A DNA stretch of 64,000 nucleotides. Source: Microbacterium radiodurans. Its GTDB lineage: Bacteria > Actinomycetota > Actinomycetes > Actinomycetales > Microbacteriaceae. A model generated the notes under the pieces. It did no database searches. It had not been told where the DNA came from and saw only the letters and a list, made by a program, of their open reading frames with translations. The stretch spans positions 1-64,000 of the forward strand of contig NZ_VYRZ01000005.1 in assembly GCF_008710705.1 (NCBI RefSeq), read 5' to 3'. Shown here one piece after another: positions 1 through 7,851 of this stretch (positions are counted from its first letter, which is position 1; every line of letters begins with the position of its first letter). Made by a program: the position numbers and the translations under genes.

Positions 1-72
1 GTTTACACCCGCGTCACGGGAAGTTGGTATGAAGGGGTGTCGGTCCCGTCGGGTCCGCGGGAAGAGAGCACC

Positions 73-1383
73 ATGCGTTTGTCGGTCATCGGTTGCGGTT
101 ACCTCGGAGCGGTTCACGCCGCGGCGATGGCATCGATCGGTCACGAGGTCGTCGGGATCGACGTCGACGAGAACAAGATCGCCTCGCTCTCCCGCGGGGA
201 GGCGCCGTTCTTCGAGCCCGGCCTGCAGGAGATCCTGAGCGAGGGCCTCGCGTCGGGGAATCTCACGTTCACCACCGACATGTCCGCCGCCCGCGGCGCG
301 AAGGTCCACTTCGTCGGCGTCGGCACCCCGCAGCAGAAAGACGGATACGCCGCGGACCTGACATACGTCAACGCCGCCGTCGACGCCCTCATCCCCCACC
401 TCGCCGAAGGCGACATCGTCGCCGGCAAATCCACCGTCCCCGTCGGCACCGCCCAGACCCTCGCCGCCCGCGTCGACCCGACCGGGGCGACGCTGGTGTG
501 GAACCCCGAGTTCCTCCGCGAGGGCTTCGCCGTCAAAGACACCGTCGACCCCGACCGTCTCGTCGCCGGCGTTCCCACCGGTGAGCCCGGAGAACGCGCC
601 GCCGACATCCTCCGGCAGGTCTACCACCCGTCCGTGACCAAGGGCACCCCCTTCATCGTCACCGACCTCGCCACCGCCGAACTCGTCAAAGTCGCCGCCA
701 ACGCGTTCCTGGCCACCAAGATCAGCTTCATCAACGCGATGGCAGAGATCGCCGAAGTCACCGGCGCCGACGTCACCACCCTCGCCGACGCGATCGGCCA
801 CGACGCCCGCATCGGCCGCCGCTTCCTCGGCGCCGGCATCGGCTTCGGCGGCGGCTGCCTCCCCAAAGACATCCGCGCGTTCTCCGCCCGCGCCGAAGAA
901 CTCGGCCGCGGCGAATCCGTCGCGTTCCTCCGCGAGATCGACGCGATCAACATGCGCCGCCGCGACCGCGCCGTCGACCTCACCGTCGCAGCCCTCGGCG
1001 GCTCCGTCTTCAAGAAGAACATCACCGTCCTCGGCGCCGCCTTCAAACCCCACAGCGACGACACCCGCGACTCCCCCGCCCTCGACGTCGCCGTCCGCCT
1101 CCACGGCCTCGGCGCCTGGGTCACCGTCACCGACCCCGAAGCCATCGACAACGCCCGCCGCATCCACCCCCAACTGAACTACGTCCACGACCGCGACGAA
1201 GCCCTCCGCGCCGCCGACGCCATCATCGTCGTCACCGAATGGGACCAATACCGCCGCGAACTCCACCCCGAACACGCCGCCACCCTCACCACCGGCCGCA
1301 TCGTCATCGACGGCCGCAACTGCCTCGACGCCACCACCTGGCGAAACGCCGGCTGGGACTACCACGGCATGGGACGCCCCTGA
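73..1383 (+). CDS. ugd: UDP-glucose 6-dehydrogenase
   Basis: Oxidises UDP-glucose to UDP-glucuronate with two NAD+, a cytosolic precursor step for capsule or exopolysaccharide. The 436-residue protein has an N-terminal Rossmann motif GCGYLG (residues 7-12), the central UDPGDH region and the catalytic cysteine in GFGGGCLPKD (Cys262); length fits the UDP-glucose/GDP-mannose dehydrogenase family. I start at the ATG at 73 because the Rossmann strand begins there and GGGAAGAGAG lies just upstream; an in-frame GTG at 37 would add 12 uncharacteristic residues. It converges with a flippase gene, so it probably feeds the surface-polysaccharide genes nearby. The last third is almost entirely C-ending codons, unlike the more mixed flippase gene. 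Confidence 0.95.
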   Translation: MRLSVIGCGYLGAVHAAAMASIGHEVVGIDVDENKIASLSRGEAPFFEPGLQEILSEGLASGNLTFTTDMSAARGAKVHFVGVGTPQQKDGYAADLTYVNAAVDALIPHLAEGDIVAGKSTVPVGTAQTLAARVDPTGATLVWNPEFLREGFAVKDTVDPDRLVAGVPTGEPGERAADILRQVYHPSVTKGTPFIVTDLATAELVKVAANAFLATKISFINAMAEIAEVTGADVTTLADAIGHDARIGRRFLGAGIGFGGGCLPKDIRAFSARAEELGRGESVAFLREIDAINMRRRDRAVDLTVAALGGSVFKKNITVLGAAFKPHSDDTRDSPALDVAVRLHGLGAWVTVTDPEAIDNARRIHPQLNYVHDRDEALRAADAIIVVTEWDQYRRELHPEHAATLTTGRIVIDGRNCLDATTWRNAGWDYHGMGRP

Positions 1384-1440
1384 CACAGCAGCGCGCGAAC
1401 GCGGGGACAACTGGCACGCGCCGCCCTGTCGGCATCAGGG

Positions 1441-2925
1441 CTAGCGGCGCTTACGAATACGTCGCGCTGCGTCCCACAGATCCCCCATATCTCGGCGTAC
1501 CGAGCCGAAGAGCAGAAATACACCGGTCAGATAGAGGGCAATAACGAGTACCAGCACCAGCAGCTTTACCCAAGGGTTCCATCCGGGCAGCACCCACCAC
1601 GTCAGGGGAGCGGTCACCGCAAGCAGCCCGGCGTAGACGGCCAGTGGTCGAAGCGAGATCCTCACCAGCGGCCTGACTTCGACGCCGGTCTTGGGTACGG
1701 CGAAGACAGTGTTCAACATCCACATGATCGCTTGGCCGGCGGACGAAGCCACAGCTACCCAGATTGGTCCGAAGAACACTCCCGCGACCATCAGCACGAC
1801 CATGATCGAACGCCCGACGATGCTCCAACGCAATTGCAAACCCGTGTATGCGCGCGAAAGGAAGATCCAGTAATACGAATATCCGATTGCCTGAAAGACA
1901 CCGCCGATGGCGAGAACGGCGAAGATCGGCTTGGCTTCATCCCAGTTCGGTCCGAGCAAGATCTCGATTGCCGGGTCGGCGACCGCCGCGAGCAGGAAGA
2001 ACACGCCGCCGAACGAGTACGTGAGAATGAGTTGCGCGCGCTGGATGTAAGCCTCGTAGCGCGGATCTGCCTGCAGTCTCGAAAGGATCGGCAGAGCGAC
2101 GCGCGTCATCGGAGCCGCGATCTGTTGCAACGGCAACCGGAATATCTGGTAGGCGCGGGTGTAGATGCCGAGTGCCGAAGCGCCCCAGACGCGGCCGATG
2201 AGTACGTTATCGAGGTTCGACGTCGTGTAAGTGATGAGCTGGACGCCAAGCGTGTTGATGCCGAACGTATAAAGAGACCTCATCTGCTGATGTCGCCGCG
2301 GTAGTCCGGGAACCCAACCGGCGGCAACAACGAGCACAGCAAGCGTCACGAGTGCCACGCCGATCTGCTGCGCGACGAGTGCCCAGTACCCGCCGCCCGA
2401 GAGGGCGATTGCTATAGCGAGTGTCAGTCCGACTGCTTGCGCCGCGACATCTGCTGACGCCAGCCATTTGAACCGCAGACGCCGGGACACCTCGGCGCGG
2501 AACTGCGGAGTGAGTGCGTTGATGAGGAAGGTGACCGCTACAGCCTGCGTGACGATGACGAGCTCGGGATGTCCGTAGAAGGCGGAGATCGGCTGCGCCA
2601 GGAGGAATACGCCCGCAGACGTCACGATGCCGACAGCGACGTTCGTCCAGAACAGATTGCTCCGTTGACCCTGACTCAGCTCTTGCTTCTGTATGGCTGC
2701 CATCGATAGACCGAAATCACCGAGGATGGATGCGACGCCGACGATCGCCATCACCATCGCGAACAGACCATAGTCAGACTGCGTCAGAATCCGCGCAAGG
2801 ATTGAGACCGAGGCAAGCTGGATGGCGAAACGCAGCACTTGCCCGCCAAGCGTAGCGGCGGCACCTCGCGCTGCACTGTCGGCGAGACTCAGGACGACAC
2901 CGCCTTGGCGGAGCCGGTGCGCCAC
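1441..2925 (-). CDS. Polysaccharide flippase (Wzx/MOP superfamily)
   Basis: A 494-residue integral membrane protein with about 12-14 hydrophobic helices. The N-terminus, AATLGGQVLRFAIQLASV then ILARILTQSDYGLFAMV, is typical of lipopolysaccharide/polysaccharide exporters of the MOP (MviN/MATE-like) superfamily, which flip lipid-linked sugar repeat units across the membrane. The start is GTG at 2925; an in-frame TAG lies five codons upstream. Codon use is less GC-biased than in the flanking ugd gene, as is common for polysaccharide islands. The substrate cannot be told from sequence. The family is secure; the exact role (teichuronic acid, capsule or exopolysaccharide) is inference from ugd and the acyltransferase. 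Confidence 0.85.
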   Translation of the reverse strand: MAHRLRQGGVVLSLADSAARGAAATLGGQVLRFAIQLASVSILARILTQSDYGLFAMVMAIVGVASILGDFGLSMAAIQKQELSQGQRSNLFWTNVAVGIVTSAGVFLLAQPISAFYGHPELVIVTQAVAVTFLINALTPQFRAEVSRRLRFKWLASADVAAQAVGLTLAIAIALSGGGYWALVAQQIGVALVTLAVLVVAAGWVPGLPRRHQQMRSLYTFGINTLGVQLITYTTSNLDNVLIGRVWGASALGIYTRAYQIFRLPLQQIAAPMTRVALPILSRLQADPRYEAYIQRAQLILTYSFGGVFFLLAAVADPAIEILLGPNWDEAKPIFAVLAIGGVFQAIGYSYYWIFLSRAYTGLQLRWSIVGRSIMVVLMVAGVFFGPIWVAVASSAGQAIMWMLNTVFAVPKTGVEVRPLVRISLRPLAVYAGLLAVTAPLTWWVLPGWNPWVKLLVLVLVIALYLTGVFLLFGSVRRDMGDLWDAARRIRKRR

Positions 2926-3939
2926 TGCACCGAGGGCCTAGGCATGTTCAAAGGCCACACCAGCCCCCGTACGGCGTTAACCACATTGATCTCCAGCCCG
3001 ACCTCCGCTGGCCCGGCGAGTTCCGCTCGGTTTCGTCTCGTCGCGCAGCGCGTTGATGCCTTCATCTCATGCGGTTGGTCCCCCATAACCAGAATCTTCC
3101 CACGCCCTATCGACGGCGCCACCTCCGAGGTCGTCGCGCGCAAGCTGTGGACGAGCGCGAAGTTGTCGGATCGTCCGTCCGGTGGGCGTCGAGTCGAGTT
3201 CGCCTGAGACCCGCTGTCCGGGGCGTTGCCGCAGTGGCTCACGGTGGGGACGGCGTCGACCAACACAAGCGAGCCGACGATCGGCCGTTCAAGGTCGGAG
3301 GCTCACGCCCAGCCCGCGCCCGCCTATGGCGGGTCCACGAAGCGGGTGGCGCCGGTGTGCTACATCACCCCGGTGGAGATGCCCCGACGGATGGTGCAGG
3401 GGTTCGCCCTCTTTACCAGCACCCTGGTCGGGCACAACGTCGGGGCATGGGACTACGTACCGCCAACTATGCGCCGCGCGAGCACGCGGAGTTTCAAAAG
3501 CCCCGGACGTTGAGCAGTATCTGCTATCCGCAGACGCGGTGGAACTATGCACCGGAAAGCGATTCCGTGCCCGCGGCCTGTCGGCAACAATATCGACCGG
3601 GCGCGTCATCGCGTGTATGCGCTGCATGACAGGCGTTCGAAAGCGAGCAACGAATGCGTTTCCAGCGGGTTCGAACTCGAGGTCTTGTGCCACTGTGCGC
3701 GACCACGCAGGGAGGTGCCCGGCTCCATTCGAAGCTCGGCCGTCGGCTCCCAGTGAGAAGGGGGCTCTGAGGACTAGCATCACCAGTCGCGCCCAGCGCT
3801 TAGTCATCAACCCGAAACCCGTGAACGTTTGCGACCGGCGCCTGTCGAGGCAGTGCTTATGGAGCCTCGCATGACATAAGTTTTTCGGAGAGCTCGAGAT
3901 CCTCATGCTCAGCGTCATGGCACGCGACGTGCCCCCGCA
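2926..3939. other. About 1 kb without a supportable gene
   Basis: Lower in GC than most of the window. Open frames exist on both strands (for example 3226-3513 plus and 3289-3918 minus), but none has consistent high-GC third positions, a ribosome site or a recognisable motif. Lying between a flippase and an acyltransferase, it most likely holds decayed polysaccharide-island sequence, possibly a frameshifted glycosyltransferase-type gene, but no family could be named. Confidence 0.5.
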
Positions 3940-5085
3940 TTATGCACGCCCCTTTTCGCGCATCGCGGGGCGCTCAGTCGAACCTCGCAGTATTCGCTCG
4001 GCCGGCCGTTCGATCGTGTAGTACAAGGCGGCAGCGATAGCTATCGCGACCACGACGAACGCGGCGTCTGCAGCGACGCGCGAGCCGAGCGGAGCTTCTT
4101 TCAGGCCGGGCGCGTAGTGCTCGACGCCCTGTGCGAGGAGCCAGTGCGTGAGGTAGAGCGCGAATGACCATTCGCCCAGGAGTCGCAGCGGGCGGGACCG
4201 CAGGATGCCGGGACGGCTCTGCAGGTCGGCCGCCGCTGCGACCGCGATGAGCCAGAGGATGACGGGCAGCAGCAGAGCGTCTTCGATCCCGTGCCCCCAG
4301 TCCTGGCCGAGTACCCGTTGACCGGCGAAGACGGCAATGTACGCCGCGGTCATGGCGACCACCGGGATCCACATTGAGGTGCGCGGTCGCAGCCCAACGG
4401 TCATCCAGTGCGCGAGCGCGCAGCCTGCGATGAACCCGAGGAACCGGAACGGCGGGAAGACGTAGAGCAGGAATCGAGACGCCTCGCCCGACTCGGTCGC
4501 GATCGTCACGATGATCGCGATGACGAGGTTCAGAACGACGGTGCCGATCGTCAGCTGAGCGACTCGACGGACGCTGAGTCGTCGGATGAGTGGGATCACG
4601 AACGGGAACACCGCGTAGAAGAGCGCCTCGCAGGCGAGGGACCAGCTCGGCGCATTCATACCGAAGTAAATGTCCGAGTCCGGCACCCATGACTGCACGA
4701 GGAGCACGTTCGTGAGCGCCTCCGCGGGGGAAAACGACGACCCTATGACGATGAGAACGAGGATAGAGATGATGAACGTCGCCAGATGCAATGGATAGAT
4801 CCGCGCGAAGCGCTTCCGGTAGAACCTGCCGAGCGTGTCGTCCGGCTTGTGCGACCACGTCAGGATGAATCCGGAGAGCGCGAAAAAGAAGCCCACCCCT
4901 GCGGTGCCCATGAGCGTCAGCTGCGACAACCCCGGTATGGGCGCGACGTCGCGCGTGATGTGATGTAGCACGACCACGAGAGCAGCGAAGAAGCGGAGGG
5001 ACGTCAACCGGTGAAGGTAGATCCGGGGCTCAGGCACCAACGGATTATGGCAGGTTGCCGTTTCACGTATTCGACGAGCTGACAC
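3940..5085 (-). CDS. Acyltransferase family 3 (OafA/YrhL-like)
   Basis: A 381-residue polytopic membrane protein that probably O-acylates a surface sugar. The family start pattern is clear: LTSLRFFAALVVVLHH followed by GTAGVGFFFALSGFILTWSH, then RKRFARIYPLHL, the conserved active-site and loop motifs of acyltransferase family 3. About ten hydrophobic segments follow and the tail is basic. The GTG at 5085 gives the longest form; the GTG at 5037 (immediately before the PEPRIYLHRL segment) is an alternative that keeps the whole domain. Neither has a strong ribosome site; GGGGG precedes the upstream one. No SGNH domain is fused. Context with ugd and a flippase suggests capsule or exopolysaccharide modification. 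Confidence 0.85.
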   Translation of the reverse strand: MSARRIRETATCHNPLVPEPRIYLHRLTSLRFFAALVVVLHHITRDVAPIPGLSQLTLMGTAGVGFFFALSGFILTWSHKPDDTLGRFYRKRFARIYPLHLATFIISILVLIVIGSSFSPAEALTNVLLVQSWVPDSDIYFGMNAPSWSLACEALFYAVFPFVIPLIRRLSVRRVAQLTIGTVVLNLVIAIIVTIATESGEASRFLLYVFPPFRFLGFIAGCALAHWMTVGLRPRTSMWIPVVAMTAAYIAVFAGQRVLGQDWGHGIEDALLLPVILWLIAVAAAADLQSRPGILRSRPLRLLGEWSFALYLTHWLLAQGVEHYAPGLKEAPLGSRVAADAAFVVVAIAIAAALYYTIERPAERILRGSTERPAMREKGRA

Positions 5086-5216
5086 ACGAGAGCCCCCGAA
5101 TCAACGGGGGATCGTGGGTTCAGGGGCCCCAACTCAATGGGCTGCAGTTCTCCTGGATTTGCGACTGTATACCCACCCTCGGACGCGCCACTAGTACGGC
5201 ACTGATCGAGAACTAC

Positions 5217-5260
5217 AACGCCCCGGCGTCCCTCCATGAAGGAACGGGCACCGGGGCGTT
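5217..5260. terminator. Bidirectional terminator-like hairpin
   Basis: AACGCCCCGG (5217-5226) and CCGGGGCGTT (5251-5260) form a perfect 10-bp stem around a 24-nt loop, with a T-containing stretch on the plus side. It lies between the 5' end of the acyltransferase and the 3' end of the gene fragment at 5294, so it best serves the minus-strand fragment. Confidence 0.6.
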
Positions 5261-5293
5261 CTTGTCATTGACGGGAGCGCCCTCCGCCGACGG

Positions 5294-5476
5294 CTACTCC
5301 CGGATGATCCAAATGCGGTCGCTGACGGCGGAGTCATACAGCGGCGGGTCGGAGACATCACCGTCGTAGCGGAACTGCACGGGGTAGTACGTCCCCGCCT
5401 CGGGAAGGTTGTCGACGGTGATCGGCCATAGCCGCTGCGCGTGGTCGCCGGGGTAGACGTGCTCGTTGAGTAGCAT
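5294..5476 (-). pseudogene. 3' fragment of an unknown gene
   Basis: The last 60 codons look genuinely coding (residues such as VYPGDHAQRLWPITVDNLPE and a WIIRE end) and the frame continues credibly upstream to about 5525 through EPDPDRDHPYTRR. Beyond that the sequence belongs to a different gene on the opposite strand. There is no ribosome site before the ATG at 5476, so I read this as the surviving C-terminus of a longer gene that lost its 5' part at a junction near 5515-5530. Family not recognised. It could instead be a very small gene starting at 5476. Confidence 0.45.
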
Positions 5477-5630
5477 GGTGCGACGCGTGTAGGGATGGTC
5501 GCGGTCGGGGTCGGGTTCCCAGCGCGGCTTCGAGAACGCCGATGCCGACCTGCCGCAGACGGGCCTCGCGGCCGCCTTCCTTCCGCTCGCGGCATTCGGC
5601 CTCGCGCTGTCGGCGATCGGCTTCGGTCTG

Positions 5631-6404
5631 GTGCTCTTCGCCGTGCTGTCCCGATCTCGCCTGCCGTTCATCGTCCGGATCATCCTCGGCGCCGTATGCG
5701 GCGGTATCGCGGCGCCGGTTCTGGCAGTGATGACGTTCACGTCGCCGTTCGTGAGCGGCCTCATCGCCCTCGTCGGTCTCGTCATCGCGGCCGTGCTCCG
5801 CAGAGCACCGTCGACGCGAGCGTGGACGAACTCGCGCGTCCCCGCGCGTCAGCCCCATCCGCGGCCCCGCGCCGCCCGGCTTGCGGGCATCGCTGCGCTC
5901 CTCGTGGGATCGCTCGGTGTGGCCTGGGCTTTCACGGGCGAGGCTTGGTCACCCCTCGGCGGCAACTCCACGACCGCCATGCGCCACGGCATCGTCGTCC
6001 TCAGCCTCAGCACCCTCCCCGCCCTCGTCGGTCTGGGGCTGGTCGCAATCGGCCGCTTCTCGGTGAAGCGGCGCGACGTCTGGATCCCGGTCAGCGCCGC
6101 CGGCGTCGGATTCTGCCTGCTGGCACTCGACTACCTCGTCACGACCGGGTCGGGCGATATCGGTCCCCTCTGGGTGGCAGCGGCCGCCTCGATCGGGGTA
6201 GCGCTGGGCTGGGCGGTCGCCGCGTGCACGCCGATCTCGCTCGCACTGCGGATCGCCGTCGGCGCTGCGACGGCGGCCACCTACACGGTGCTCATGGGGA
6301 TCACGCTGACTCCGATGCTCGTCTTCAGCACCCCGATCGTCGGACTCCTGCTCATCATCACCCGACGGCGGCGGGCGGTCTCGGCCGCGCCGGTGGTCGC
6401 GTGA
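5631..6404 (+). CDS. Multi-pass membrane protein, probably 5'-truncated
   Basis: Unrecognised membrane protein with about seven hydrophobic helices and few charged residues outside the loops. From the GTG at 5631 it gives 257 residues, but the coding pattern clearly starts earlier: the frame is open back to 5493 and from about 5526 encodes a full first membrane helix preceded by DADLPQTG, with no ATG, GTG or TTG in that stretch. The GTG at 5631 would begin inside that helix. The native start therefore seems lost at the same point where the minus-strand fragment at 5294-5476 is cut. It may be translated from an unusual start or be dead. Confidence 0.5.
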   Translation: MLFAVLSRSRLPFIVRIILGAVCGGIAAPVLAVMTFTSPFVSGLIALVGLVIAAVLRRAPSTRAWTNSRVPARQPHPRPRAARLAGIAALLVGSLGVAWAFTGEAWSPLGGNSTTAMRHGIVVLSLSTLPALVGLGLVAIGRFSVKRRDVWIPVSAAGVGFCLLALDYLVTTGSGDIGPLWVAAAASIGVALGWAVAACTPISLALRIAVGAATAATYTVLMGITLTPMLVFSTPIVGLLLIITRRRRAVSAAPVVA

Positions 6405-6481
6405 ACGAGACGATGGGCGTTCACCCGACACAGTCATCGTGTCGGCCCTATCCGGGTGGCCGGAAGCAGAAGGGCACGGCG

Positions 6482-6760
6482 GTGATCACGACCAGGGGAG
6501 CAGCCGGCGGCGCGTCAGCAGAACAACAGGCATTGGTCGGCATGGCTCGGACGCGCCTCGCCCAATTCGTCGCGTGCCGAGACCGTCACGTCGACGCGCT
6601 GGCGCTGCTCACCGAAGCCGCTCTGCACGACGCGATCGCTGACGGAGTGAGCATCGACCGGCTCGCCGCCGAGCTGGATCTCAGCCCGCAGACGCTCGCC
6701 TCGATCCTCACCCGTGACACGACGCTCCGCGAGCTCCACCCCGTCAGAGCCGGCGCGTAG
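6482..6760 (+). CDS. Small protein with a helix-turn-helix-like C-terminus
   Basis: A 92-residue protein from GTG at 6482 (AAGG about 12 nt upstream); an ATG at 6542 would give about 72 residues. The C-terminal half, GVSIDRLAAELDLSPQTLAS, has the spacing of a helix-turn-helix recognition unit, and the middle is a predicted helix (LLTEAALHDAIAD). It could be a small DNA-binding protein. It follows the membrane-protein gene by 77 nt. Family not recognised; the coding call rests on GC-rich third positions and the coherent HTH pattern. Confidence 0.55.
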   Translation: MITTRGAAGGASAEQQALVGMARTRLAQFVACRDRHVDALALLTEAALHDAIADGVSIDRLAAELDLSPQTLASILTRDTTLRELHPVRAGA

Positions 6761-6871
6761 TCACCTCATCGACCCACCGGCATCCCGACGACGAAGGATG
6801 TCGAGCTCACGGGGTACCGTGGCAGGCGCACGCCCGCCGACCGACACCTGCGTCACCGCTAGGGGGCCATC

Positions 6872-6961
6872 GTGGACACCAGCATCTTCTTCATCGTCGC
6901 GCTTCTCGCCGTGGCACTTATCGCGACAGCCGCCGCATACGGACGACGCCGCAAGCGCTGA
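6872..6961 (+). CDS. 29-residue single-span membrane peptide
   Basis: GTG start with AGGGGG six nucleotides upstream, then one hydrophobic helix (IFFIVALLAVALIATAAAYG) and a basic tail GRRRKR before TGA. The ribosome site, clean helix and positive-inside tail support a real small membrane protein. Function unknown. Confidence 0.5.
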   Translation: MDTSIFFIVALLAVALIATAAAYGRRRKR

Positions 6962-7851
6962 GGGCAGACCAGCGAATCACGTTGGCGACGACGGCGTCTC
7001 GCTCGTCGGCTATTCGCACGCTCGTCAGCGCACCGGCATCCCGATAACAAACGACACACTCGTCTTGCGTCCCCGGCGGCGGCCGGCTTCGATCACCCCA
7101 GTGGTCGCCTGAGCGACCCGGCGAGCGCGCGGACACTCAGCATGCGGTCGACGCACGAGTACCTCGGCTACCGCTGCCGACCTCCCGAAACTGATGACGG
7201 TTGCTCCGAAAATCGATCCGATACCTGACACGAGCGGAACACGCTCAGCGTGCACGCGGACGACGAGCGCCGACACGATGGCATGCGTCGTTCGGATGGA
7301 AACCGGCCACTGCGACAGGGCGGAAGGGCGAAGACGGCCCGGCGTTTCGGCGCGACCGCGCTGATGTGCGACATCACGGGCTGCCCTCGCCGAGCGCAGC
7401 CCGTTCACCATGCTGCGGCTCACACTTCCCGAAAGCCTTTCTGAAACGGTTTCGGCCGTGATCGTCCGCGCTGAGAATTCCTCTTGCACCGGTACCGAAA
7501 AGCCTTACGATCTCTTCAGGCTGTGACCGCGTTCCCCGCCGCACGGGGGCCGGAGGCGCCGACCGGAGGGCCGCGAAGCGCGAACCTTCCCCACCCGGCC
7601 GACGATGCACCCGCTGTCGGCGGACAGGAAGCAACGATGCTGCAACGCGATGGTCACCGTCGGATGACGGCGATGCGAGCTGTGCTCACGCCCGGTCTCG
7701 TCGGCGCACCGGTGGCGATCTCGACGCTCGACTACCCGACCTTCCGGGCCAGCGGCGCGCGACGCCCGGCAGACAGCCGTCGAGGCGCTCATTGAGCAGA
7801 GCCGACCCCGCACCGACCTCACCACCGACCCTCCTACAGCAAGGAAGCCCT
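6962..7851. other. 890-bp gap with relics and candidate regulatory repeats
   Basis: No confident gene. It holds a histidine-kinase-like relic at 7025-7110 (minus), an 11-nt palindrome GAAACGGTTTC at 7443-7453 inside CCGAAA...TTTCGG, and a related CCGAAAAGCC at 7495. A 52-codon frame at 7637-7795 (plus) has AGGAAG before its ATG but no recognisable product. The last part is the leader of the DUF5695 gene. Confidence 0.4.
7025..7110 (-). pseudogene. Possible relic of a histidine kinase C-terminus
   Basis: Reading minus, the frame ends TSVSFVIGMPVR then TGA, closely matching the last residues of the complete kinase at 11840-13441 (GVAFVIGMPAA). Just upstream, QATTGVIEAG resembles the last glycine-rich loop and strand of a HATPase domain. 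Further upstream the similarity stops or shifts frame. I read it as a decayed remnant; a short chance match is possible. Confidence 0.35.

Noticed and set aside
5544-5630. LPQTG followed by a hydrophobic helix and RSR as a sortase signal
   Set aside because: The frame continues for six more membrane helices, so LPQTG is most simply the loop before the first helix of a polytopic protein.
7637-7795. A 52-codon plus-strand frame with AGGAAG before its ATG
   Set aside because: Product has no domain, leader or membrane helix and weak codon bias; kept only as a note in the gap entry.
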